Origin: Methylotenera mobilis 13
GTDB lineage: Bacteria > Pseudomonadota > Gammaproteobacteria > Burkholderiales > Methylophilaceae
Assembly (NCBI RefSeq): GCF_000384255.1
Contig: NZ_KB913035.1
Coordinates: 1,401,362 to 1,465,361 of the forward strand
DNA length: 64,000 nt
Reading direction: 5' to 3'
A program made the position numbers and the translations under genes. Position 1 is the stretch's first letter. Every line of letters starts with the position of its first letter. Shown here one piece after another: positions 1-8,400 of the stretch. Under the pieces are notes generated by a model that worked only from the letters and a program-made list of their open reading frames with translations, did no database searches and had not been told where the DNA came from.

Positions 1-1
1 A

Positions 2-853
2 TACGCTGACTTTGTGACTGCGATGATGGCGTTCTTCCTACTTATGTGGCTGTTGGGCTCTACATCTAAAGCACAAAAAGAAGGGATTGCTGAATACTTT
101 AAAACGCCATTAAAGGTTGCATTGATGGGTGGGGATTCTGTAGGTGCTAGTGATACCTTAATCAAAGGTGGTGGGGGTAAAGACTTTACTAAGAAGCAAG
201 GACAAGTAAAGCCAGTTGATGGGCCACCAGGTAAGCAAAAAAATGTGGATATTAAAGACGCTAAGGCAGCGCTAGAGAAGGCTGAAGCAGAAAAGCTGGA
301 GCTTTTAAAAGAGAAGTTAGAAAAAACTATTGAAGAAAGTCCGACTTTAAGTAAGTTTAAAAAACAATTATTAATTGATATCACAACAGAAGGTTTAAGA
401 ATACAAATAGTTGATGAGCAAAATCGACCTATGTTTGAGTCTGCAAAGGCTGAAATGCAACCCTATGCTAGGCAGATTTTGAAAGAAATTGGACAGATGC
501 TGAATGGTGTTACCAATAAAATTAGCTTATCTGGGCATACGGATGCCGCACCTTACTCTAGTGGTGAAAAAGGTTACAGCAATTGGGAGTTATCATCTGA
601 CCGTGCTAACGCATCACGCAGAGAGTTAATTGCTGGTGGGATGGATGAAGCCAAGTTGTTGCGTGTGGTGGGTTTATCCTCAGTTTCTTTATTTGATAAA
701 GATGATCCACTTAATCCTATCAATCGTCGTATCAGCATTATTGTGATGAACAAACAAGCAGAAATGGATGCGATGAAAGATGATGGTGAAGCGACATTAG
801 CATCTGATGCAGATAGTGAAACGGTAGATAATGTACTGAATAAGAATAACTAA
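2..853 (+). CDS. motB: Flagellar motor stator protein MotB (5' partial)
   Basis: Stator subunit that, with MotA, forms the ion channel driving flagellar rotation and anchors it to peptidoglycan. The reading frame is open to the left edge and begins mid-protein with YADFVTAMMAFFLLMWLLGS, the MotB transmembrane segment with its channel aspartate (the D of YADF), so the true start lies outside the window. A Lys/Glu-rich linker follows, then an OmpA-like peptidoglycan-binding domain with ISLSGHTDAAPY, NWELSSDRANASRR and NPINRRISIIV. 283 residues are visible and the C-terminal tail is acidic. motA is expected just upstream. It is the only flagellar motor gene here and leads the chemotaxis gene series. 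Family call is firm. Confidence 0.95.
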   Translation, partial: YADFVTAMMAFFLLMWLLGSTSKAQKEGIAEYFKTPLKVALMGGDSVGASDTLIKGGGGKDFTKKQGQVKPVDGPPGKQKNVDIKDAKAALEKAEAEKLELLKEKLEKTIEESPTLSKFKKQLLIDITTEGLRIQIVDEQNRPMFESAKAEMQPYARQILKEIGQMLNGVTNKISLSGHTDAAPYSSGEKGYSNWELSSDRANASRRELIAGGMDEAKLLRVVGLSSVSLFDKDDPLNPINRRISIIVMNKQAEMDAMKDDGEATLASDADSETVDNVLNKNN

Positions 854-882
854 TGTTATGTGATATTCATTGGTTTTAATTG

Positions 883-910
883 TAAAGTTAGTAGTAGTTT
901 TTGAAAATAA
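883..910 (+). promoter_or_regulatory. Possible flagellar sigma-28 promoter
   Basis: TAAAGTTA, then GAAAATAA with 16 bases between TAAA and the -10-like block, roughly matches the FliA (sigma-28) pattern TAAA-N15-GCCGATAA. It lies 46 bases before the small CheZ-like gene. The -10 half matches at only about five of eight positions, so this is a weak suggestion. Confidence 0.25.
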
Positions 911-956
911 TACTGTGCTTAATTTAGTAGTATCAACGCGTTAGGATCGTTGTTGT

Positions 957-1505
957 ATGGAAATAAAAACATTACCAATTGCTGAGTTGCGCAAGCTACT
1001 TGCTGCGGTTTCTGACCACGGCAAACAGCATTTAATAGAGGTTGAGGCAGATTTGCTACAAACAACATATCTATTAAGTGAGGCCATTGAGAAGTTAAGC
1101 ACCAGTTTCACCGCTGTGCATGAGGCTGTCTGCGAGCAGCAGCAAGTTCTTGATGCATTGGTTGCAAAATATGCAATCGAGAAACCTGTGTTAGAAAAGC
1201 TAGAAACATTCAAATCTAAAATTGGTGAGGAAGTCAATGTGGCCGTCACCAGTCTTCAGTTCCAAGATCTTACAAGTCAGCTAATAGCAAGAACTATAAA
1301 ACGAGTAAATGGCTTAAAAGACTTATTACATGAAGTTGAGTCTCATAGTAACGAGATGGATCCCAGTCATGAACACGAAGAAATAGTGAAGTTTTTAGAA
1401 GAAATTAGTAATAGTTTGCAGGTAGGTAGCCATGCTTTGTCTGGCGGCTTGCGTCGATCAGTTGGACAGAAAGACATGGCAACTGGTGAAATTGATCTTT
1501 TTTAG
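957..1505 (+). CDS. Small CheZ-like chemotaxis protein with C-terminal IDLF motif
   Basis: A 182-residue, mostly helical protein between motB and cheY1. Residues 101-110 read QFQDLTSQLI, nearly the same as QDFQDLTGQVI around the catalytic Asp and Gln of CheZ in this same window (D151/Q155 there; D104/Q108 here). The spacing of the acidic residue and glutamine that act in CheY-P dephosphorylation is therefore kept, although the protein is about 50 residues shorter than CheZ and lacks the DDLLDSLGF tail. It ends instead in GEIDLF; CheD in this locus ends in GAIDLF. An AGGA ribosome site lies about 10 bases before the ATG. Inference: a second CheY-P phosphatase or CheY-P-binding protein. It could instead be only a helical CheY-docking adaptor. 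The exact family is not recognised. Confidence 0.6.
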   Translation: MEIKTLPIAELRKLLAAVSDHGKQHLIEVEADLLQTTYLLSEAIEKLSTSFTAVHEAVCEQQQVLDALVAKYAIEKPVLEKLETFKSKIGEEVNVAVTSLQFQDLTSQLIARTIKRVNGLKDLLHEVESHSNEMDPSHEHEEIVKFLEEISNSLQVGSHALSGGLRRSVGQKDMATGEIDLF

Positions 1506-1624
1506 AGCGCTAAGGCTAAATATATTAGGTTTGCTGCCGTTAGGCAGTGTAGGTTAAGCATAATAGCGCTCTGGTTCTAGTGGTAAGCGTGATTGTTTGT
1601 TAACAGTAAAAAGTGAGTAAATAA

Positions 1625-1993
1625 ATGGCAAAAACAATATTAGCAGTAGACGACTCAGGATCTCTGCGCCAAATGGTAGCATTTAGTCTAAAGGCTGCAG
1701 GCTATGATGTGGTTCAGGCGGTAGATGGACAAGACGGTCTGAATAAAGCCAAAGAGAAAACTGTGGATCTGGTGTTAACTGATCAAAATATGCCAATTAT
1801 GGATGGTCTAACATTAATTAAAAACTTACGTGAATTAGGTTCTTATCAAAAAGTGCCAATTTTGATGTTAACGACTGAGTCTAGTGATGAAATGAAAGCA
1901 AAAGGTAAGGCTGCCGGTGCTAATGGCTGGCTAGTGAAACCTTTTGATCCGAAACGTTTGATTGAAGTTGTACAAAAAGTGATTGGCTCATAA
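1625..1993 (+). CDS. cheY: CheY-like single-domain response regulator (first copy)
   Basis: 122-residue receiver domain with no output domain. Acidic pocket D9/D10, phosphoacceptor D53 (in LTDQNMPIMDG), switch threonine T83 and K105 (in WLVKPF) are all present. The position equivalent to E. coli CheY Y106 is W102 here, unlike the second CheY at 20.7 kb, so the two copies probably differ in FliM or CheZ binding. It sits upstream of cheA and downstream of the small CheZ-like protein, typical of the PilG/TarY-like receivers placed before cheA in betaproteobacterial loci. It may act as a phosphate sink or an alternative motor regulator. Ribosome site is weak (GTGAG). Confidence 0.9.
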   Translation: MAKTILAVDDSGSLRQMVAFSLKAAGYDVVQAVDGQDGLNKAKEKTVDLVLTDQNMPIMDGLTLIKNLRELGSYQKVPILMLTTESSDEMKAKGKAAGANGWLVKPFDPKRLIEVVQKVIGS

Positions 1994-2228
1994 GGTTTTG
2001 TAGTTTTTCGGGCTATTTAGTATCTAGGTGTTAAGTGGTGTGAATTTAAGTTACTTATTGATGAAAAATAATAAGCAATCAATTCTTAAGTGACATCCAA
2101 ATGAGAGACTCATGTCTAGAAGTGAAAAACGATTAACGCAAAATGAAGTTAGATTGATTTAGATATGATTAAATTTTTTGCTTCTAAATAGAATCACTAA
2201 AGGCTTGAATAAAATGTAGCGGCAGTAT

Positions 2229-2260
2229 TAGCGCAAACCATACGTTTTGTATGCTAGCGC
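2229..2260 (+). promoter_or_regulatory. Hairpin upstream of the cheA ribosome site
   Basis: GCGC and CATAC pair with GTATG and GCGC across an internal loop with a GTTTT apex, ending 14 bases before the GGAG ribosome site of cheA. There is no T-run, so it is not a terminator. A role in mRNA stability or translation is only a guess. The remaining sequence between cheY1 and cheA (1994-2284) shows nothing else recognisable. Confidence 0.25.
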
Positions 2261-2284
2261 ACGTAAATAAGATGGAGTGCGGCA

Positions 2285-4591
2285 ATGACAATTGATATGA
2301 GTCAGTTTTACGAGGTCTTCTTTGATGAGGCTGAGGAGCTATTAGCTGAGGCTGAGCGTTTGCTCTTAGGTATTAATATTGCGAATCCTGACAATGAGGA
2401 ATTAAACGCAATTTTCCGTGCGGCACACTCAATTAAAGGTGGCGCGGCTACTTTTGGTTTTATGGATATGACCGAAATTACGCATGTGCTTGAAAATTTG
2501 TTAGATAAAATTCGTAAACATGAAATGGCACTCACAGCTGAGCATGTTGATGCATTCCTTGCTGCTAAAGATGTGCTCAAAATGGAGTTGGATGGGCATC
2601 GTTTGGCAACAGAGGTAGATGAAGAGCAAGTGGCTGACGTCAAAATGATGTTGAAGCAACTTTCAGAAGCCGGTGCTGTTTCTGCTCCGGTTGTTGCTCC
2701 AGTTGCCACTGCTCCAACGCCTCAGCCTGCAGAACCTATCGTTAAAGAATCCATAGAAACTCCAACGCCAGATGGGATGAGTTGCTTCAATATCGTAATG
2801 CCTGATATTACAGAAAAAGATGTTGAAAACTTGCAAGAAGAACTGGGCCTCTTAGGTGATGCTACAGTGAGTAAGCAAGCGGATGGGCGTTTTGTTATTA
2901 GCTTAACGACTGACTCATCACAAGACGATATTGTTTCTATTTGCTCGTTTATTGTTGATCCAGATGATTTAGTGATTACATTGAAATCAGATTCACCCGT
3001 TGTAGGCACATCCCCAGCTCAAGAGGCTACATCTGAGCTTGCCATAGCAGTTGAAACTCAAGTCGATACTAGTAATAAGGTTTTAGTTCAAGAAGAAGTC
3101 GGTTACGGTCTTTTTGAAGAAGAAGGGAAAGAGAAACAAGAGGAGGGATATGGCTTTTTTGCACCATTTCAGCCTCACCCTGATGCTGTTAAATCAAATC
3201 TAATTGGTGATGACACTGCACTTACACTAGCCAATAGTGGTACGACTAGTGCACAACTTGCTACTGCAGTAAAGGCAGAGGTGGCTGCTACTACAGCTTC
3301 ACAGGATGCTGATCGTAGAAATGCAGGACGCCGTGAGGCTGATAAGGCGCCAGCGAGTGCAGAAGCCTCTTCAATTCGTGTAGGTGTTGAAAAAGTTGAT
3401 CAACTAATTAATTTGGTTGGTGAGTTGGTGATCACGCAAGCGATGATTGAGCAGCGAATTAGTATGCTGGATCCGGTTCATAATGAAGCGTTAATTAACA
3501 GTGTTGGCCAATTAACACGTAATACTCGTGACTTACAAGAGTCCGTGATGTCAATTCGTATGATGCCGATGGATTTTGTATTCTCTCGCTTCCCTCGAAT
3601 GGTGCGTGATCTTGCCGCTAAATTAAATAAAAAAGTAGATTTTGTGACAGTTGGTGCTACAACAGAGTTGGATAAGGGATTGATCGAGCGCATTGTTGAT
3701 CCCCTTACACATTTGGTCAGGAACAGTGTGGATCATGGTATTGAAATACCAGAAAATCGTAGGAAAGCAGGTAAGAGCGAATCTGGCACTTTAACACTTT
3801 CTGCTGCTCACAAAGGCGGTAGCATTGTTATCGAAGTGACTGATGATGGTGCAGGTCTTAATCGAGACAGAATTCTTGCTAAAGCACAATCAAATGGCTT
3901 GCCAGTTAGTGAAAATATGACTGATGGTGAAGTGTTCTCACTAATCTTCGCACCTGGGTTTTCTACCGCAGAGGTTGTTACCGATGTTTCGGGACGTGGT
4001 GTGGGAATGGACGTGGTTAAAAGAAATATCACGGCAATGGGGGGCTCAGTTGAAATTCGCTCTGCACTTGGATTTGGTACCACAATATCTATTGCACTCC
4101 CACTCACACTGGCAATTTTAGATGGCATGTCAGTTTCATTAGGCGATAGTGTCTATGTGATTCCGCTTAATTTAATTGTTGAAACTCTGCAACCACGTGC
4201 TGAAGATATCAAAACTGTCACTGGTGAGGGGCGCATGGTGCATGTGCGTGGCGAATACTTGCCTATTATTGCCTTACATAGTTTATTTAACCATAAGACG
4301 GATATTACTGACCCTACACAAGGTGTTTTAGTATTACTCGAGTCTGACGGTAAAAAATCAGCTTTGTTTGTTGATCGCCTAGTTGGACAGCAGCAAGTGG
4401 TAATTAAGAGTCTAGAAACAAACTTTAAGAAGATTCCAGGCGTATCTGGCGCCACTATCATGGGTGATGGTTCAGTAGCTTTAATCTTAGATGTAGCCGC
4501 TTTGATACAAATGGGGCAAACCACCAACTATATTACCGGCGCAGCCTCATTTTCTAACCAAAATAATCAGCATATGCAAAGTAATGCATAA
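2285..4591 (+). CDS. cheA: Chemotaxis sensor histidine kinase CheA
   Basis: Cytoplasmic kinase that takes receptor signals through CheW and phosphorylates CheY and CheB. Domains in order: P1/HPt (1-105) with phosphorylated H48 in AAHSIKGG; an unstructured linker; a P2-like CheY-binding domain (about 165-235); a long acidic linker with two aromatic motifs, GYGLF (273-277) and GYGFF (288-292); P3 dimerisation helices (about 361-425, SSIRVGVEKVDQLINLVGEL); P4 ATPase with N-box LVRNSVDHG and glycine boxes DDGAGL and GRGVGMDVV; and a C-terminal CheW-like P5 domain. The 768-residue length suits a CheA with P2. GGAG lies 8 bases before the ATG. cheW follows 12 bases after the stop, so they are probably co-transcribed. 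Confidence 0.97.
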   Translation: MTIDMSQFYEVFFDEAEELLAEAERLLLGINIANPDNEELNAIFRAAHSIKGGAATFGFMDMTEITHVLENLLDKIRKHEMALTAEHVDAFLAAKDVLKMELDGHRLATEVDEEQVADVKMMLKQLSEAGAVSAPVVAPVATAPTPQPAEPIVKESIETPTPDGMSCFNIVMPDITEKDVENLQEELGLLGDATVSKQADGRFVISLTTDSSQDDIVSICSFIVDPDDLVITLKSDSPVVGTSPAQEATSELAIAVETQVDTSNKVLVQEEVGYGLFEEEGKEKQEEGYGFFAPFQPHPDAVKSNLIGDDTALTLANSGTTSAQLATAVKAEVAATTASQDADRRNAGRREADKAPASAEASSIRVGVEKVDQLINLVGELVITQAMIEQRISMLDPVHNEALINSVGQLTRNTRDLQESVMSIRMMPMDFVFSRFPRMVRDLAAKLNKKVDFVTVGATTELDKGLIERIVDPLTHLVRNSVDHGIEIPENRRKAGKSESGTLTLSAAHKGGSIVIEVTDDGAGLNRDRILAKAQSNGLPVSENMTDGEVFSLIFAPGFSTAEVVTDVSGRGVGMDVVKRNITAMGGSVEIRSALGFGTTISIALPLTLAILDGMSVSLGDSVYVIPLNLIVETLQPRAEDIKTVTGEGRMVHVRGEYLPIIALHSLFNHKTDITDPTQGVLVLLESDGKKSALFVDRLVGQQQVVIKSLETNFKKIPGVSGATIMGDGSVALILDVAALIQMGQTTNYITGAASFSNQNNQHMQSNA

Positions 4592-4603
4592 GGAGCTTAA
4601 ATA

Positions 4604-5098
4604 ATGAGTACAGATAATTTAGTAAGTAGTTCGAAAGCAAAAAGTGCAGAAGGTGAATACCTCACCTTTGTTTTAGGCGCTGAAGAGTATGGTTTAGAGA
4701 TTTTGAAAGTTCAAGAAATCCGTGGCTATGACGCAGTAACTCAGATAGCTAACACTCCAGAGTTTATTAAAGGTGTTGTTAATCTGCGAGGCAAGATTGT
4801 ACCAATTGTTGATTTACGTATTAAGTTTAATTTAGGTAAGGTTGAATATAACGAGTTTACAGTCGTCATTATTCTTAATCTGCACGGGCGAGTTGTAGGC
4901 ATTGTTGTAGATGGTGTATCTGATGTAATTGCTTTAAAAGAAGAACAAATCCGTGATGTGCCTTCCTTAGTGACCAGTATAGATACGAAATATATCGTAG
5001 GGCTGGCTACACTAGACCAAAGAATGTTGATTTTGGTTGATATCGAACAGTTAATGACAAGTCAGGAAATGGCTTTAGTTGATGCCGTTGCTGCCTAA
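4604..5098 (+). CDS. cheW: Chemotaxis coupling protein CheW
   Basis: 164-residue scaffold linking receptor signalling domains to CheA. A single CheW fold is seen from [20 protein letters not shown] through [39 protein letters not shown] and ILVDIEQLM. The NLRG.I.P..DLR block is diagnostic. A strong ribosome site (AAGGAG) lies upstream and only 12 bases separate it from cheA. No unusual features. Confidence 0.97.
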   Translation: MSTDNLVSSSKAKSAEGEYLTFVLGAEEYGLEILKVQEIRGYDAVTQIANTPEFIKGVVNLRGKIVPIVDLRIKFNLGKVEYNEFTVVIILNLHGRVVGIVVDGVSDVIALKEEQIRDVPSLVTSIDTKYIVGLATLDQRMLILVDIEQLMTSQEMALVDAVAA

Positions 5099-5115
5099 TC
5101 AGTAGTAGTTTCGAG

Positions 5116-5140
5116 TAAGTAAAGAAGTTCTAACCGATAA
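5116..5140 (+). promoter_or_regulatory. Possible sigma-28 promoter before the first receptor
   Basis: ACCGATAA (5133-5140) matches the -10 block GCCGATAA of flagellar sigma-28 promoters at seven of eight positions. The best upstream block is TAAG (5116-5119) with 13 bases between, shorter than the usual 15. It lies about 120 bases before the receptor start. Plausible for a chemotaxis gene, but not proven. Confidence 0.35.
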
Positions 5141-5259
5141 AAATTTATAAATCTTACTTACTTTGAAGTGAAAAAATTGGCTTAATTCCTGAGTCGATTG
5201 ACTGCATTCTAAGCTTTGATTTGTGTAGTTCTAATATGTTGTAAATACGGAGATATGGG

Positions 5260-8238
5260 ATGAAATTACTGAGAGCGCTAACTGTTGCGCAGCGATTAAT
5301 GCTGATTATTGTACTAGCTGTTTCTGTGGTAGCAGTACAGGCTGCAATTGGTTTATATGAGCTAAGCCAAGTTAGAACTAGTCTTAAGTCTGTCTATCAG
5401 GATAGGATGGTCCCAGTCGAGTCATTAAATCAAATTACTTTGAATATGCTCAAGAATCGCGCTCATTTAAATGCTGCTTTAAGTCAATATAATGTGGTAG
5501 TAGCTGAAGATGGACAGACCTATATTGAACTTGATGCTCAATCTGCCATAAAAGAAGCTGATTATATTGAAAGTAAAATTAAAGAAATCAGTGGTATTTG
5601 GGCTACATATCTACAGAACAGCTTAACAACAGAAGAGAAAGTGCTCGCTGACAAGTTTGCTAAAAGCCGCGGTCAGTTTGTTGAGGTGGTTTTAAAACCT
5701 GCTGTTGAACAATTGCGTGCTAATAATTATGAAGCATTAAAACTCACCAATCAAAAAGCATATGATTATTACGTGGCAGCTGAAGCTGACATAAATGCTA
5801 TGGTTAAGTTGAATCTAGAGATTGCCGCAAATGAATATGTCAAAGCATCAACTAATTATGAAAATGTACGTTTGCTCACATTTTCTGGATTGTTTTTTGC
5901 CATGCTAATATTAATTTGGTTAGGTTTTGCAATCACGCGCTCAATTACTAAAGCCTTAGGTGGTGAACCAGATACGATGTATGACACAGCTAAGCGCATT
6001 GCATTGGGTGATTTAGATTTTACTATACCATTGGCTACCAATGATCGAAGTAGCACAATGGCCGCAATGAGCACGATGCAAGCTAATATTAAGTTATTGA
6101 TTTCGGATATTGCAACACTATCTCAAGCGTCGCAACAAGGTCGTTTATCTGCGCGTGCAGATGCAAGCCACCATCAGGGTGATTTCCGTAAGGTTGTCAC
6201 TGGTGTGAATGATACTTTGAATGCCGTCATTGGGCCTCTTAATGTAGCAGCAAGTTATATGGAAAGAATCTCAAAAGGGGATATCCCAACCAAGATTGTT
6301 GATCATTACAATGGCGATTTCAATACCATTAAAAACAATATAAACACGTGTATTGATGCTGTTAATAACTTAGTGAATGAAGCAGTTAGTTTAGAAAATG
6401 CTGCGATTGAGGGACGTTTAAATAATCGTGGTGATATCACAAAATATCAAGGTGATTTCCGTAAAGTTGTTGAAGGATTTAATAACTGTTTAGATGCCGT
6501 GATTAACCCGCTGAATGTAGCTGCTGGCTACGTTGATAATTTTGCAAAGGGTAATATTCCAGCAAAAATTACAGATCACTACAATGGTGATTTTAATATT
6601 ATTAAAAACAATTTGAATGCATGTATTGATGCGCTTAGCTTGTTAGTATCAGATGCCAATATGCTGGCACAAGCGGCCCAAAACCATGAGCTAGATACAC
6701 GTGCAGATATTTCTAAACACTGGGGTGATTACCGAAAAGTGGTCGAGGGTGTTAATGGCACATTAGATGCTGTGATGCAACAGAATGCCGCAGATGCCGC
6801 AGAAAAAGCACAAGAAGCACAAGTATTATCTGACGCAGTTGAAGAAACTCAATTGATCATTGAAGGCGCTAAAACAGGCAACCTCAGTAGCCGAGTTTCC
6901 CTAGCAGGCAAAACTGGTGCAATTGCTAGCCTATGTGATGGCGTGAATGCACTGATGGATAAAATGACGGAAGTGATCATCCAAGTGAAAGAAGCCGGTG
7001 AAACCATCAACACCGCAGCTGGAGAAATCTCCTCAGGCAACACCGATCTATCAAGCCGCACAGAACAGCAAGCATCTAGTCTAGAAGAAACAGCCTCTAG
7101 CATGGAACAGCTCGCCTCAACAGTAAAACAAAATGCGGAAAACGCCAAACAAGCCAATCAACTAGCTAGCGCCGCCTCAGGTGTCGCAGTCAAAGGTGGA
7201 GAAGTCGTTGGTCAAGTCGTCAACACCATGAACGCCATTAACCAAAGCGCCCACAAGATTGAAGACATCATCAGTGTGATAGACGGAATCGCATTCCAAA
7301 CCAACATCCTAGCCCTCAATGCTGCAGTAGAAGCGGCCAGAGCCGGAGAACAAGGTCGAGGCTTTGCAGTGGTTGCCGGAGAAGTCCGCAACCTAGCACA
7401 ACGCTCAGCCTCAGCAGCCAAAGAAATTAAAGAACTCATCACCGACTCCGTCAACAAAACCGCAGAAGGCACCAAACAAGTAGAAAACGCCGGTGCCACC
7501 ATGCAAGAAATCGTGACTTCGGTTCAACGCGTCACCGACATCATGGGTGAAATCGCAGCAGCATCCATAGAGCAAAGTGCTGGCATTGACCAAGTCAACA
7601 ACGCCATCACCAGCATGGACGAAGTGACACAACAAAATGCGGCACTTGTTGAAGAAGCCGCAGCGGCTGCTGAATCGCTAGTAGACCAGGCAGTTGGTTT
7701 AATGGACACAGTGAGTGCGTTTAAATTGAGTGGTGGGTCTAGCATGCAAAGTAGACCAAACTTAAGGACAATTCCACAGCCATCGCGTATTGCGGCTAAG
7801 GTAGCTACACCTAAGTTAACACATGACTTTTCATTTGAAGAGGCAAAGCAAGCTCATATTAAATGGAAAACACGCTTGGTAGACTACATTGCAGGTCGTT
7901 CAAAAGAGCATTTAGAAGTAGAGAAAGTTTGTCGTGATGATCAGTGTCCATTAGGTGGCTGGATACATGGTCGAGCACAAAAACATGCTCACACACCAGA
8001 GTATAAAGAACTTAAAACTGCACATGCGGAGTTTCATGAGAGTGTAGGGCATATCGTGCGATGTGTGCATAACCAGAAACAAACAGAAGCTAAGCAATTG
8101 CTAGGCGGAGAGTTTTCTAAGACATCAAAACGAACTATTAATGCGATTAGCGCGATTGAAGCCAGTGTACAAAATCGAATAACAGGGACTAGTAAAGCGA
8201 TTGCTGGTAACGCTGGTGATGATTGGGAAGAGTTTTAA
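5260..8238 (+). CDS. Methyl-accepting chemotaxis protein, poly-HAMP with C-terminal CZB domain
   Basis: 992-residue receptor. TM1 (about 10-30), a periplasmic four-helix-bundle sensor, TM2 (about 205-226), a HAMP domain with ALGGEP, then tandem HAMP-like modules marked by repeated [11 protein letters not shown] and YQGDFRKVV blocks. The methyl-accepting signalling domain contains the hairpin tip [20 protein letters not shown]. Past it is a chemoreceptor zinc-binding (CZB) domain with [14 protein letters not shown] and AHAEFH supplying the His/Cys ligands. The tail DDWEEF fits the CheR/CheB docking pentapeptide pattern. CZB domains in known receptors sense zinc or hypochlorous acid. The DNA encoding the signalling domain (about 6.84-7.67 kb) uses more C-ending codons than its flanks. 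Confidence 0.93.
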   Translation: MKLLRALTVAQRLMLIIVLAVSVVAVQAAIGLYELSQVRTSLKSVYQDRMVPVESLNQITLNMLKNRAHLNAALSQYNVVVAEDGQTYIELDAQSAIKEADYIESKIKEISGIWATYLQNSLTTEEKVLADKFAKSRGQFVEVVLKPAVEQLRANNYEALKLTNQKAYDYYVAAEADINAMVKLNLEIAANEYVKASTNYENVRLLTFSGLFFAMLILIWLGFAITRSITKALGGEPDTMYDTAKRIALGDLDFTIPLATNDRSSTMAAMSTMQANIKLLISDIATLSQASQQGRLSARADASHHQGDFRKVVTGVNDTLNAVIGPLNVAASYMERISKGDIPTKIVDHYNGDFNTIKNNINTCIDAVNNLVNEAVSLENAAIEGRLNNRGDITKYQGDFRKVVEGFNNCLDAVINPLNVAAGYVDNFAKGNIPAKITDHYNGDFNIIKNNLNACIDALSLLVSDANMLAQAAQNHELDTRADISKHWGDYRKVVEGVNGTLDAVMQQNAADAAEKAQEAQVLSDAVEETQLIIEGAKTGNLSSRVSLAGKTGAIASLCDGVNALMDKMTEVIIQVKEAGETINTAAGEISSGNTDLSSRTEQQASSLEETASSMEQLASTVKQNAENAKQANQLASAASGVAVKGGEVVGQVVNTMNAINQSAHKIEDIISVIDGIAFQTNILALNAAVEAARAGEQGRGFAVVAGEVRNLAQRSASAAKEIKELITDSVNKTAEGTKQVENAGATMQEIVTSVQRVTDIMGEIAAASIEQSAGIDQVNNAITSMDEVTQQNAALVEEAAAAAESLVDQAVGLMDTVSAFKLSGGSSMQSRPNLRTIPQPSRIAAKVATPKLTHDFSFEEAKQAHIKWKTRLVDYIAGRSKEHLEVEKVCRDDQCPLGGWIHGRAQKHAHTPEYKELKTAHAEFHESVGHIVRCVHNQKQTEAKQLLGGEFSKTSKRTINAISAIEASVQNRITGTSKAIAGNAGDDWEEF

Positions 8239-8245
8239 AGCTAAT

Positions 8246-8288
8246 GGAGATATGATTAGATTTTAATCTAATCATATCTCCCTATTTT
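8246..8288 (+). terminator. Terminator-like hairpin after the first receptor
   Basis: A perfect 15-base inverted repeat (GGAGATATGATTAGA and its complement, 8246-8260 / 8267-8281) with a TTTTAA loop is followed by CTATTTTA. It lies 8 bases after the receptor stop. The T-run is short, so termination may be partial, letting some transcription continue to the next receptor. Confidence 0.6.
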
Positions 8289-8400
8289 AATGGTCGTGAT
8301 AAGGGGCATAGTTAGTTAGCTTAAGTTTTAGTGTGTATTAATCTGCTATAAACGTTGTGAGTATTATTAAAGTTACTTAAGTACTAGAAAGAATAAAATC

